Assembly: GCA_902464375.1 (NCBI GenBank)
Contig: CABQIM010000028.1
Coordinates: 1-19,975 of the forward strand
Direction of reading: 5' to 3'
DNA length: 19,975 nucleotides
From: an uncultured bacterium
GTDB taxonomy: Bacteria > Cyanobacteriota > Vampirovibrionia > Gastranaerophilales > Gastranaerophilaceae
In this document: in pieces, positions 1-6,751 of the stretch
How the letters are laid out: each line of letters begins with the position of its first letter
Position numbering within the stretch: position 1 is the stretch's first letter
Position numbers and translations under genes: made by a program
The notes under the pieces: model-generated
What the model was told of the DNA's origin: nothing
The model's input: the letters and a program-made list of their open reading frames with translations, nothing else
Databases searched by the model: none

Positions 1-2
1 AA

Positions 3-1136
3 AGATACATTTGTATTCTTATAGGCATTTTATTTGTCGGATTTATTTCTTTTTCTGCAGCTAAAAAAAATCACGTAGAATATGAAACGGCTGAAATTCA
101 GCGCCGAACAATCACTCAAGTAGTAGAAGCTTCCGGCACGATAAACCCTGTTAACACGGTTTCTGTCGGTTCTACTGTATCAGGTTTGATAAGTGCAATT
201 TATGTGGATTTTAATTCTAAAGTTACAAAAGGGCAGCTCCTTGCAGAAATTGACCCAAGAACATTTCAGGCAACTGTTGATCAAAATGCTGCAAACGTGG
301 CTTCTGCAAGAGCGGATTTAGCTAATAAACAAGCTGCTTATGAAATGAGTGCAAAAACATTAAGAAGATACAAAAATCTTTACGCAAAAAGTTTTATTCC
401 AAAATCTGAACTTGACCAAGCAGAAGCAGACTACAAAGCAGATTTAGCGCAAGTGAATGCTGCAAGGGCTAAAATTACTCAAACACAAGCGCAGTACAAT
501 CAATCTTTGGTAAATCTTAATTATACCAAGATTACTGCTCCTGTTAGCGGCATGATAATTTCTCGTGAAATTGACCTTGGACAGCCTGTTGCAGCAAGTT
601 TTCAAGCTCCGGAATTGTTCACGATTGCACAGGATTTAGAGAAAATGCAAATAGAAGTGAACGTATCAGAAGCTGATATTGGTGAAGTTAAAGAAGGGCA
701 AGATGTAACTTACACGCTTGACGGGTATCCAAACAGCGAATTTTATGGAAAGGTTACTCAAGTAAGAATTTCTCCAACTACGGTTTCTAACGTTGTAACT
801 TATTCAGTTATTGTAACGGTTGATAATAGCGATTTGAAATTAAAACCCGGTATGACTGCGAATGTTTCTATAATTACGGCAAAAAATGAAAACGTACTTG
901 CGGTTCCAAATATTGCTCTAAAATTCACTCCAAAAACTGATGGTACAAAATACAAAACTCAAGGGCTTTGGGTTAAAAATGGTTTAAAAATGGAAAGAAT
1001 TGATATAACCACAGGTGCTAGTGATGATTCGTTTACAGAAGTTAAAGGCGAAAATGTTTATGAAGGCGAAAAAATTCTTGTTGGTATAAAAGGTGGTAAA
1101 AAGAAATCTCATGACGCACCACCTCCAAGAATGTAA
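3..1136 (+). CDS. MacA/HlyD-family efflux periplasmic adaptor, 5' end outside the window
   Basis: The reading frame is open from the window edge, so the true start lies upstream; TTG 186 is an internal codon, not the start. The visible fragment is about 377 residues. It opens with a membrane segment (ICILIGILFVGFISF), then a lipoyl/barrel-sandwich half (VSVGSTVSGLISAIYV), a long alpha-helical hairpin rich in Ala, Gln and Lys, the second lipoyl half (NYTKITAPVSGMIISREI), and beta-barrel and membrane-proximal domains with LKPGMTANVSI. The run VAASFQAPELFTIAQDL is characteristic of MacA-type adaptors. Such proteins link an inner-membrane ABC (MacB-like) or RND pump to an outer-membrane channel. 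The partner pump and channel are not in the window. The C-terminus is basic and proline-rich. A hairpin terminator follows about 60 bases later. Family is sure; the exact substrate and symbol (macA) are inference. Confidence 0.9.
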   Translation, partial: RYICILIGILFVGFISFSAAKKNHVEYETAEIQRRTITQVVEASGTINPVNTVSVGSTVSGLISAIYVDFNSKVTKGQLLAEIDPRTFQATVDQNAANVASARADLANKQAAYEMSAKTLRRYKNLYAKSFIPKSELDQAEADYKADLAQVNAARAKITQTQAQYNQSLVNLNYTKITAPVSGMIISREIDLGQPVAASFQAPELFTIAQDLEKMQIEVNVSEADIGEVKEGQDVTYTLDGYPNSEFYGKVTQVRISPTTVSNVVTYSVIVTVDNSDLKLKPGMTANVSIITAKNENVLAVPNIALKFTPKTDGTKYKTQGLWVKNGLKMERIDITTGASDDSFTEVKGENVYEGEKILVGIKGGKKKSHDAPPPRM

Positions 1137-1192
1137 ATAAGTATTAATGAAGCGTTATTAGCACGTTGCGCCTTACCACATCTAAGTTAATT

Positions 1193-1230
1193 AAAAAAAT
1201 ATTGGTGCATTTTATGCACCAATATTTTTT
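1193..1230. terminator. Bidirectional intrinsic terminator between convergent genes
   Basis: A 10-bp stem (ATTGGTGCAT 1201-1210 pairing with 1214-1223) has a 3-base TTT loop. It is flanked by an A-run on the left (1193-1199) and a T-run on the right (1225-1230) that lengthen the stem and give a U-tract on either strand. It sits between the adaptor gene (+) and the small membrane protein (-), whose stop codon it touches. The same stem core recurs at 19341-19361. Confidence 0.85.
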
Positions 1231-1755
1231 CTACTTATTTTCTTCTTTATTCACATCATCAGCTTTATTATCAGCTTTTTTGTCATCTGCTTTCTTTGCT
1301 TTTTTAGCTTCCTTAGCTTCTTTGGCTGCTTTTTCTTTAGCGTCCAATGCAGCTTTTCTCGCTTCAATTTCTTCTTTTGTCATCCCGTATTCAGGGTTAA
1401 ATAAACGTATCAATCTTTCTTTTGGGCTCAAAGTTCTTTCTTTATTAAGAGCTTTTGTTGCTTCATCTTTTAACTTTTCGGCAGATTCTTTTTCGGCGCT
1501 TAATTGGGCAATTTCTTGTTTTAGCCCGTTAACTTTTTTACCTTTTGATACACCATATGCAATGCCACCGATTGCAAGAGCACCTAATGCAGTCATACCT
1601 AACATATTGGAAGAAGCCTTTTTCTTTTCTTCTGTTTCAGGTTCGTAAACCATCGGCATTGAAGAATAATCCTGAGTATCTTGTACTTGGTTATTTTGTC
1701 CTTGAGGAGCTGCTACTGCATAATTTTGCGCATTTACACCATTAATCGGTTCCAT
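1231..1755 (-). CDS. Small membrane-anchored hypothetical protein with charged Lys/Ala/Glu-rich tail
   Basis: A 174-residue protein of unknown function. Residues 1-49 are polar and Gln/Asn-rich. Residues 50-69 (MLGMTALGALAIGGIAYGVS) form one Gly/Ala-rich membrane segment. Residues 75-105 look like a coiled coil (LKQEIAQLSAEKESAEKLKD), and the last 45 residues are almost only Lys, Ala, Glu and Asp, including KKAKKADDKKADNKADD. The start is fixed by an AGAAGG ribosome-binding site seven bases before ATG 1755. A promoter is visible at 1789-1817. It is monocistronic and convergent with the adaptor gene. The architecture suggests an anchored, extended, highly charged structural or scaffold protein, but no enzymatic motif is present and I do not recognise a family. 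Confidence 0.7.
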   Translation of the reverse strand: MEPINGVNAQNYAVAAPQGQNNQVQDTQDYSSMPMVYEPETEEKKKASSNMLGMTALGALAIGGIAYGVSKGKKVNGLKQEIAQLSAEKESAEKLKDEATKALNKERTLSPKERLIRLFNPEYGMTKEEIEARKAALDAKEKAAKEAKEAKKAKKADDKKADNKADDVNKEENK

Positions 1756-1788
1756 ATGTTACCTTCTTCCATAAAAATTTAACTACAC

Positions 1789-1817
1789 TTTATATCTCTA
1801 TTAAAACGCAAGTACAA
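1789..1817 (-). promoter_or_regulatory. Sigma70-type promoter for the 174-aa membrane protein
   Basis: Read on the minus strand: TTGTAC (1817-1812), 17-base spacer, TATAAA (1794-1789). The predicted start lies about 30 bases before the ATG at 1755. Just upstream lie two copies of GTTACAAAA (plus strand 1844-1852 and 1855-1863) spaced by 11 bases, about one helical turn, which could be a regulator site. Confidence 0.5.
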
Positions 1818-1895
1818 GAAAAATTGCTTTTACAATCATTTTTGTTACAAAAACGTTACAAAATTTCTTGTGCGTGGAATGCTGTCCGTTACAGA

Positions 1896-3716
1896 TTACT
1901 TTGTTCTCTGGAAAAACTTGGCAATATCTTTATGTTCTACAATGTGCGAAATTGGTCTGCCGTGAGGGCAAGTGAAAGGTTTTTCGCAAGTTCTCCAATT
2001 TTTAATAATTTCTTGCATCTGAAAACTATTCAAATATGTGTTAGCTTTCACAGCGGCTTTGCAAGAAGTTGTAATCAGAATTTGTTCTTCTATATTATCA
2101 ATATCGCCTGAAATATGTTCCAAAATATCAGCAAGAATTTCTTTTGGTGAAACTTTTGATATCAGTTGCGGAACTTTTCTAAATATAGCTTCTGTATCAG
2201 ACAAGAAATCTATTTGGTATCCAAATTTTTCTAACTTGTCCTTATTGGCTTCTAATATTTCTTTATCGCTTGGAGAAATTTCCAACACATCAGATATAAA
2301 AAGAAGTTGGCAGTCAATATTTTTGGATTTTTTTAATTTTTCGTAAATATATCTTTCTTCTGCAATATGCTGGTCTACAATTTCCAAGCCTTCTTCACGT
2401 TCTATCAAAATATATGTTCTTTTGTATTGTCCGATAATCACATCTTCTTGTTCTACGTGTTTTTCTGTGACAATTTTTGCTTGCTCAGGTTGTATAAAAG
2501 TTGCTTGCTGTGGCGCAAAAGAAGTTTCTTGTTTTGGTGTCTGTTGGATAGATTTCTGTGGGAAAGTTACCACTTGCGCTACTTTAGGAATCTCTTCTAC
2601 ATTATTATCAGTTGGTTTGTCAAAAATATTTCCAATATTAAAACTGCTTTCAACATAAACATCATCACTTTGTTTTGTTTCAGGAATTTCAATTTTAGGT
2701 TGTGCAACTATTTGCGGAGTCGGTTTTTCTACAATTCCGGACAATGCCATATCAATTGAAGAATAAATAAAATTGAAAATCTGGTTCGGATTTTTGTACC
2801 GAACTTCTTTTTTAGTCGGATGGACATTCACATCAACATCTTCTGGCGGTACATTCAAATTCAAAATGATGAACGGATATCTTGAACCTATAAGGCTTTT
2901 ATACGCTGTATCAATTGCTTTTTGGAATACCGGACATTTTACTGTACGAGAATTTACGTACATATAATAATCTTTTTTGCTTGCTCTTGTATAGTCCGGC
3001 GTACTTACGTAACCTGAAATTTCTAAACCTGAAATCTTATCAGTTTTATAAACTTTTCTTAAATTTTTTGCAACTTCTTCTGAAAATAGTTCTTTTGTGA
3101 CTTGCAGCAAATCACCTTGACCTGTTGTTTTAATTGTAATTTTACCATTATTTTTTAGTTCAAACGCAACTTCCGGATGTGCAAGCGCTAACGATTGAAT
3201 AAGTTCACTAATGTATGCGAATTCTGTTTTTTGAGATTTTAAAAATTTTAATCTTGCAGGAAGATTGTAAAATAAATCTCTAATTTCCATTATTGTCCCG
3301 ACTGCGCAACCTGTTTGAGATTTTTTTACTTCTGAATTCTCACACTCAACTTTTGTTCCATAATCAAAATCCGCGGTTCTTGTTGTACAAGTTAGTTTGG
3401 AAATAGAAATAATACTCGCTAGAGCTTCTCCTCTAAATCCCATTGTTTTAACGGCATACAAATCTTCACCTGTTTTAATTTTGCTGGTTGCGTGTTTAGA
3501 AAAAGCCAGCAAAATATCGTCGGGATGGATACCTGAACCATTATCCGCCACACGAATATTGCGACACTCGTTAGAAATTTCTATACTAACTCTTTTGGCT
3601 CCTGCATCAACAGAATTCTCAACAAGCTCTTTTACAACAGAATAAGGGCGCTCAATAACCTCTCCTGCTGCAATTTGATTTATAACATTTTTTGATAGTT
3701 GAATTATTCTTCCCAA
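1896..3716 (-). CDS. mutL: DNA mismatch repair protein MutL
   Basis: A 606-residue, full-length MutL, the ATP-driven matchmaker between MutS and downstream repair. The N-terminal GHKL ATPase has its motifs in order: LVENSVDAGA with Mg-binding N34, DNGSG 58-62, ATSKI 76-80 and GFRGEAL 93-99, followed by the transducer domain to about residue 325 (VDVNVHPTKKEVR). A Gln/Pro-rich linker covers about 330-425. The C-terminal domain carries DQHIAEERYIYE (448-459), CKAAVKA (552-558) and CPHGRP (583-588). These match the latent-endonuclease type of MutL found where MutH is absent. The usual DQHA reads DQHI here. The start is TTG 3716, preceded by a GAGGGAG ribosome-binding site about six bases upstream, and it gives the family-typical N-terminus MGRIIQLS. 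mutS is not adjacent. Confidence 0.97.
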   Translation of the reverse strand: MGRIIQLSKNVINQIAAGEVIERPYSVVKELVENSVDAGAKRVSIEISNECRNIRVADNGSGIHPDDILLAFSKHATSKIKTGEDLYAVKTMGFRGEALASIISISKLTCTTRTADFDYGTKVECENSEVKKSQTGCAVGTIMEIRDLFYNLPARLKFLKSQKTEFAYISELIQSLALAHPEVAFELKNNGKITIKTTGQGDLLQVTKELFSEEVAKNLRKVYKTDKISGLEISGYVSTPDYTRASKKDYYMYVNSRTVKCPVFQKAIDTAYKSLIGSRYPFIILNLNVPPEDVDVNVHPTKKEVRYKNPNQIFNFIYSSIDMALSGIVEKPTPQIVAQPKIEIPETKQSDDVYVESSFNIGNIFDKPTDNNVEEIPKVAQVVTFPQKSIQQTPKQETSFAPQQATFIQPEQAKIVTEKHVEQEDVIIGQYKRTYILIEREEGLEIVDQHIAEERYIYEKLKKSKNIDCQLLFISDVLEISPSDKEILEANKDKLEKFGYQIDFLSDTEAIFRKVPQLISKVSPKEILADILEHISGDIDNIEEQILITTSCKAAVKANTYLNSFQMQEIIKNWRTCEKPFTCPHGRPISHIVEHKDIAKFFQRTK

Positions 3717-3734
3717 AACCGAACTCCCTCGTTT

Positions 3735-3762
3735 ATTATAACGTAAAAATATTAATGTGCAA
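3735..3762 (-). promoter_or_regulatory. Probable mutL promoter
   Basis: On the minus strand, TTGCAC (3762-3757), 16-base spacer, perfect TATAAT (3740-3735). The -35 is weak. The -10 lies just upstream of the mutL ribosome-binding site, and the -35 overlaps the first copy of a 16-bp direct repeat. Confidence 0.45.
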
Positions 3763-3827
3763 AAGGGGTAAATGTAAGCGTGGAGAATGCAATACCTGCT
3801 AGTAAGAATGTTGCAAAAGGGGTAAAT
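3758..3827. repeat. Pair of 16-bp direct repeats
   Basis: TGCAAAAGGGGTAAAT occurs at 3758-3773 and again at 3812-3827, start-to-start distance 54. Both lie between mutL and the next gene, directly left of the inverted-repeat element at 3834-3946. They could be scars of repeat insertion or protein-binding sites. Confidence 0.7.
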
Positions 3828-3833
3828 AGAGGC

Positions 3834-3946
3834 TTAGATGCTATGATGCGAAGAGGCAAAGCTGGTTATAATTAGATTTAAGGTACGCTGTAGGGGGCTG
3901 CAAAATATTAATAAATAGTCAAGCCTCTTCGCATCTACACATCTAA
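3834..3946. repeat. MITE-like inverted-repeat element
   Basis: Two 24-base arms, 3834-3857 and 3923-3946, are inverted repeats matching at 20 positions. The inner 13 bases (GATGCGAAGAGGC against its complement) and the outer 7 (TTAGATG) are perfect; the mismatches are the four bases between them. They enclose 65 bases with no ORF. As RNA the arms would form a long stem with a large loop. No transposase is present. A small non-autonomous element or a structured intergenic repeat fits best. Confidence 0.6.
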
Positions 3947-4011
3947 TCCCTCCCCTACTCCATTTTTATTTTTGAGCTATAATAGAATTAATAAATACAG
4001 GAGTAAAATAA

Positions 4012-5139
4012 ATGGCAAAGGGTAAAAAAATCAAAGTAGCGTTTCCTCATATGGGAACAATTTCAATAGCTTGGGCTGCCGGTCTTAAGAAAATTGGTGT
4101 AGAACCTTATGTTCCGCCTTATACTAGTAAGAAAACTTTATCATATGGAACAAAGAATTCACCGGAAGCTATTTGCTTGCCTTACAAATTGATTTTGGGT
4201 AATTTTATTGAAGCGATAGAAGGTGGTGCTGATTATGTTGCAATGATTACTTCCCCTGGAATTTGCCGTTTAGGTGAATACGGAACAAATATTCACACTA
4301 CTCTAAAAGAATTAGGATATAATGCTAATTATATCGAATTATCACTATATGACGGTATAAAAGGGCTTTATAACTTTTTGAGAGATATTTCTGGTAAGAA
4401 TGACCCGATTTTAATCTTAAGAGCGATAAACATAACAATGCGCAAAATCTTTGCTATTGATGATTTAGATACAGCCCTTTCTTATTATAGAGCACGTGAA
4501 ATTAAGTTTGGTGATGCAGAAAGAAATTATAAAAAAGCTTTAAAAATGATTGATAAAGCGGATTCTACACACGATTTGAAGAAAGCTTACGAAAGAGCTC
4601 TTAAAGAAATTGAGAAAACTGAAATTGATCCAAATAGAGAAGTTTTGAATGTTGATATTACAGGGGAAATTTTCCTTGTAAATGATGAGTTCTCTAACCA
4701 AAATATTGAACGTGAGTTAGGCAGAATGGGAGTGCAAACCAGAAGAAGTTTGACAGTTGGAAGCTTCTTAAAGGATGCAATTATTCCAAAAGCATTTAGA
4801 CCACCGGAAACTCACTTGCAGAGAGCTGAAAGAATGGCTCGTCCATATTTGATGAGGGATATTGGCGGTGACGCGTTGGAATGTGTTTCTGATGTAGTTT
4901 TTGCTGATGAAAAAGGTAAAGATGGTATTATTCACATTTCTCCATTTACTTGTATGCCGGAAATTATGTCACAAAATATTTTCCCTACAATGAGAGAAAA
5001 TCACGAAATTCCGATTTTAACGCTTATTATGGATGAACAAACCGGTAAGGCTGGTTATATAACTAGATTAGAAGCTTTTGTTGACTTGATGCGTCGTAAA
5101 AAACGTGCAAAACTTGGTAAACTAAAAACACGTATCTAG
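4012..5139 (+). CDS. Acyl-CoA dehydratase activase-related protein (DUF2229/HgdB-like)
   Basis: A 375-residue cytoplasmic protein of the family related to 2-hydroxyacyl-CoA dehydratase components and their activases (COG3580/3581 type). Four cysteines stand in motifs typical of iron-sulfur ligands in this family: PEAICLPYK (C55), GICRLGEYG (C85), LECVSD (C291) and PFTCMPE (C314). The C-terminus DEQTGKAGYITRLEAFVDL is the HgdB-like signature. It stands alone, without a hydratase alpha subunit or an ASKHA-type activase, so it is not shown to be part of an amino-acid fermentation operon. The start is supported by GGAG (4000-4003) eight bases before ATG and by a TATAAT at 3978-3983 without a clear -35. 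Family membership is confident; the substrate is unknown. Confidence 0.85.
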   Translation: MAKGKKIKVAFPHMGTISIAWAAGLKKIGVEPYVPPYTSKKTLSYGTKNSPEAICLPYKLILGNFIEAIEGGADYVAMITSPGICRLGEYGTNIHTTLKELGYNANYIELSLYDGIKGLYNFLRDISGKNDPILILRAINITMRKIFAIDDLDTALSYYRAREIKFGDAERNYKKALKMIDKADSTHDLKKAYERALKEIEKTEIDPNREVLNVDITGEIFLVNDEFSNQNIERELGRMGVQTRRSLTVGSFLKDAIIPKAFRPPETHLQRAERMARPYLMRDIGGDALECVSDVVFADEKGKDGIIHISPFTCMPEIMSQNIFPTMRENHEIPILTLIMDEQTGKAGYITRLEAFVDLMRRKKRAKLGKLKTRI

Positions 5140-5160
5140 TGTATTCCACTGCACTTGTGA

Positions 5161-5252
5161 GCCAGTAGGTTTGCTTTTCGTCATTGCGAGCTTTTTCGCT
5201 ATGCATACAAGCTAGTAGATTTGCGTACAAGATTGAAAGCGAAGCAATCCAG
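5161..5252. repeat. Dispersed intergenic repeat of the GTCATTGCGAG / GAAGCAATCCAG type
   Basis: GTCATTGCGAGC at 5180-5191 and GAAAGCGAAGCAATCCAG at 5235-5252 are the two conserved ends of a widely seen bacterial intergenic repeat. A direct repeat GC(C/T)AGTAG(G/A)TTTGC at 5161-5174 and 5211-5224 overlaps it. A small hairpin, GCGA (5186-5189) with TCGC (5196-5199), lies inside. Recognition of the family is from memory of the motif. Confidence 0.5.
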
Positions 5253-5377
5253 TCCTTTTGCTTGTAAGTTTGGTGAGAGTTTTTCTGAAAGAAAAGTGAT
5301 ATTAATAATAGGCAGTAATGGAAAAATAAGAGAGGCATATATTTTATTTAACCTTTTAATATTAATTCTCATGGGTG

Positions 5378-5405
5378 TTGCGATACTGGAAAACAACGTT
5401 ATAAT
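5378..5405 (+). promoter_or_regulatory. Sigma70-type promoter for the EF-hand gene
   Basis: TTGCGA at 5378-5383, 16-base spacer, perfect TATAAT at 5400-5405. The predicted start is about 30 bases before ATG 5443, leaving room for the AAGGAG at 5432-5437. Confidence 0.55.
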
Positions 5406-5442
5406 GTAATGTATATAAAAGTATCAACTATAAGGAGCACAT

Positions 5443-5808
5443 ATGTCCAGTGTTTCAAACCAACTAATGATGAACCAATTTATGTTGAATCAACAATTGT
5501 TGAATCAAACATATGAATCTTGTGCAAAAATAAAAGAAATTAAATCTGATAGTAATATTGCTTACGCTAAAGATGGTGACGCCAAGTATGATAAAGCAAT
5601 GGACAGTGATGGCGACGGCATAATTTCTTATGATGAGTATATGGAATATTGTAAACAAAACGCATCATCTACTCCGGTAGAAAAGAATGCAACCACTGTT
5701 GATGAAAATTCTGAAACTTTCCAAACAAAAAATGTTGTGAAAGATATAGAAAAATACATGAAAATTGCATATCCTGAAAACAACTCCAAAATTGCAGCAG
5801 AAGCATAA
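5443..5808 (+). CDS. Small EF-hand calcium-binding protein
   Basis: A 121-residue protein with one complete canonical EF-hand loop, DSDGDGIISYDE (residues 54-65), carrying acidic ligands at loop positions 1, 3, 5 and 12 and Gly at 6. Residues 43-53 before it (KDGDAKYDKAM) and YMEYCKQN after it form the flanking helices. The N-terminus is Met/Asn/Gln-rich (LMMNQFMLNQQLLNQTYE) with no signal peptide, so the protein is probably cytosolic or surface-associated by another route. The C-terminal 40 residues look helical and charged. The start is set by AAGGAG five bases before ATG. It is probably monocistronic and convergent with the JAMM-motif gene. A role in calcium sensing or buffering is inferred only from the loop. 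Confidence 0.8.
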   Translation: MSSVSNQLMMNQFMLNQQLLNQTYESCAKIKEIKSDSNIAYAKDGDAKYDKAMDSDGDGIISYDEYMEYCKQNASSTPVEKNATTVDENSETFQTKNVVKDIEKYMKIAYPENNSKIAAEA

Positions 5809-5855
5809 GATTGCACAGGGATTGAATTTTATATTTATAATAGACTTAGCCACTC

Positions 5856-6614
5856 TTACAACATATATTTTTTAAGTGTATCTATTATTTTTTCTGTCAA
5901 TGAAACTTCTTTTGGTGGAAAGCCTGTATAATTTGTTTCGTATCTTACACCAAGTTCTTTAGCATGGTTTTGCCAAAAGCGATGAATACGCAATTGTCCA
6001 TCAGGTGATGTTTGTGCGTAGTCGTATAATTCATCAAGCATTGCATCCCTATTCGTTTCATTGGGTATTTTACATGCTTTTTTTATTTCTTTTTTGAATG
6101 GTTTATAAATAATAGCTCTATAAAATTGCTTTCCTACATATTCATCCAGCCCCCAGAACAATGCTTTGTCTAGTGTCTTTTTGAGGTTACCAGTTTTATA
6201 AAATGAAGATATTTCACCATCCGGATCAATGGCATGCTTAGAATCCACATGTGGATCATTTTTTAGATTCAAATAATCTGGTAAACTTAGAGGCTGTGAT
6301 TTTGTTGGATGTCCATGAAACGACATTGTATGCTCAGGGATATTTCTTGGATCCATTGTGACGGAATATCCATCTCCATCAAATTCTCCCCAAACTCTAT
6401 TTTTATTTACATAAACCCCTCTTTCAAAAGGTTCTTTTGCTTTCAAGGCGGACATTATTCTATTTTTTGCATAAGATATTGCGGCTTCTTCAGAGCCAAA
6501 ATTAATTGTCCCATCGCTTAATACATATCCCATATTTTTAGGATTAATTTTCCCTTTTGGAACTTTGTATGTTAACAAAGACATCCCTAGTTTTATTGCA
6601 TTTAATTTCCCCAT
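5856..6614 (-). CDS. Hypothetical protein with a JAMM/JAB-type metal-binding motif
   Basis: A 252-residue protein I do not recognise as a named family. The run HGHPTKSQPLSLPD (residues 100-113) fits exactly the zinc motif HxH-x7-SxxD of JAMM/JAB (MPN+) peptidases and resembles the HNHP...S..D of RadC proteins: H100, H102, S110 and D113 would be the ligands and serine. A catalytic Glu is expected upstream; E77 (WGEFDGDG) is only 23 residues before H100, and E61/E64 are alternatives. The preceding segment alternates hydrophobic residues as beta strands would. There is no signal peptide. The C-terminal part (about 145-252) is basic and helical. AAGGAG lies about six bases before ATG 6614. It could be a deubiquitinase-like or toxin-associated peptidase, but the activity is unproven. 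Confidence 0.7.
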   Translation of the reverse strand: MGKLNAIKLGMSLLTYKVPKGKINPKNMGYVLSDGTINFGSEEAAISYAKNRIMSALKAKEPFERGVYVNKNRVWGEFDGDGYSVTMDPRNIPEHTMSFHGHPTKSQPLSLPDYLNLKNDPHVDSKHAIDPDGEISSFYKTGNLKKTLDKALFWGLDEYVGKQFYRAIIYKPFKKEIKKACKIPNETNRDAMLDELYDYAQTSPDGQLRIHRFWQNHAKELGVRYETNYTGFPPKEVSLTEKIIDTLKKYML

Positions 6615-6716
6615 AAAATCTCCTTATATTTATAAAGTCTAAAATGTTAGAGAAATTGCTCTATATATTAATAATGTAAAGAATAATTTTAAATTATAAT
6701 AAGATACATTCTAAAG

Positions 6717-6745
6717 TTGACATCTCTTATACCTAACATTAAAAT
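6717..6745 (+). promoter_or_regulatory. Near-consensus promoter driving a leaderless mRNA
   Basis: Perfect TTGACA at 6717-6722, exactly 17 bases, then TAAAAT at 6740-6745. The ATG of the next gene begins at 6752, where transcription would be expected to start. An in-frame TAA at 6740-6742 excludes an upstream start codon, and no ribosome-binding site is present. Confidence 0.75.
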
Positions 6746-6751
6746 AATTGT

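Larger units (their letters stand above)
5140..5442. other. Repeat-rich intergenic region, no gene
   Basis: About 300 bases without a credible gene; short ORFs here lack ribosome-binding sites and protein character. It holds the repeat element at 5161-5252 and, at its right end, the promoter at 5378-5405 for the EF-hand gene. No strong terminator for the preceding gene is visible; AGTG-CACT just after the stop is a weak stem only. Confidence 0.6.

Noticed and set aside
186..188. TTG as start of the adaptor gene
   Set aside because: The frame stays open upstream to the window edge and includes a membrane segment and the first lipoyl half, so the gene is truncated by the window, not started here.
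1166..1648. 160-codon plus-strand ORF opposite the small membrane protein
   Set aside because: It is antisense to a gene with a clear promoter and ribosome-binding site; its Ser/Phe/Leu-rich sequence is the reverse reading of Lys/Glu/Ala-rich codons.
5063..5338. Minus-strand ORF overlapping the end of the HgdB-like gene
   Set aside because: It overlaps a well-supported gene and repeat DNA, without a ribosome-binding site.
5221..5409. 62-codon plus-strand ORF between the HgdB-like and EF-hand genes
   Set aside because: It overlaps the dispersed repeat and the EF-hand promoter and has no ribosome-binding site or recognisable protein character.
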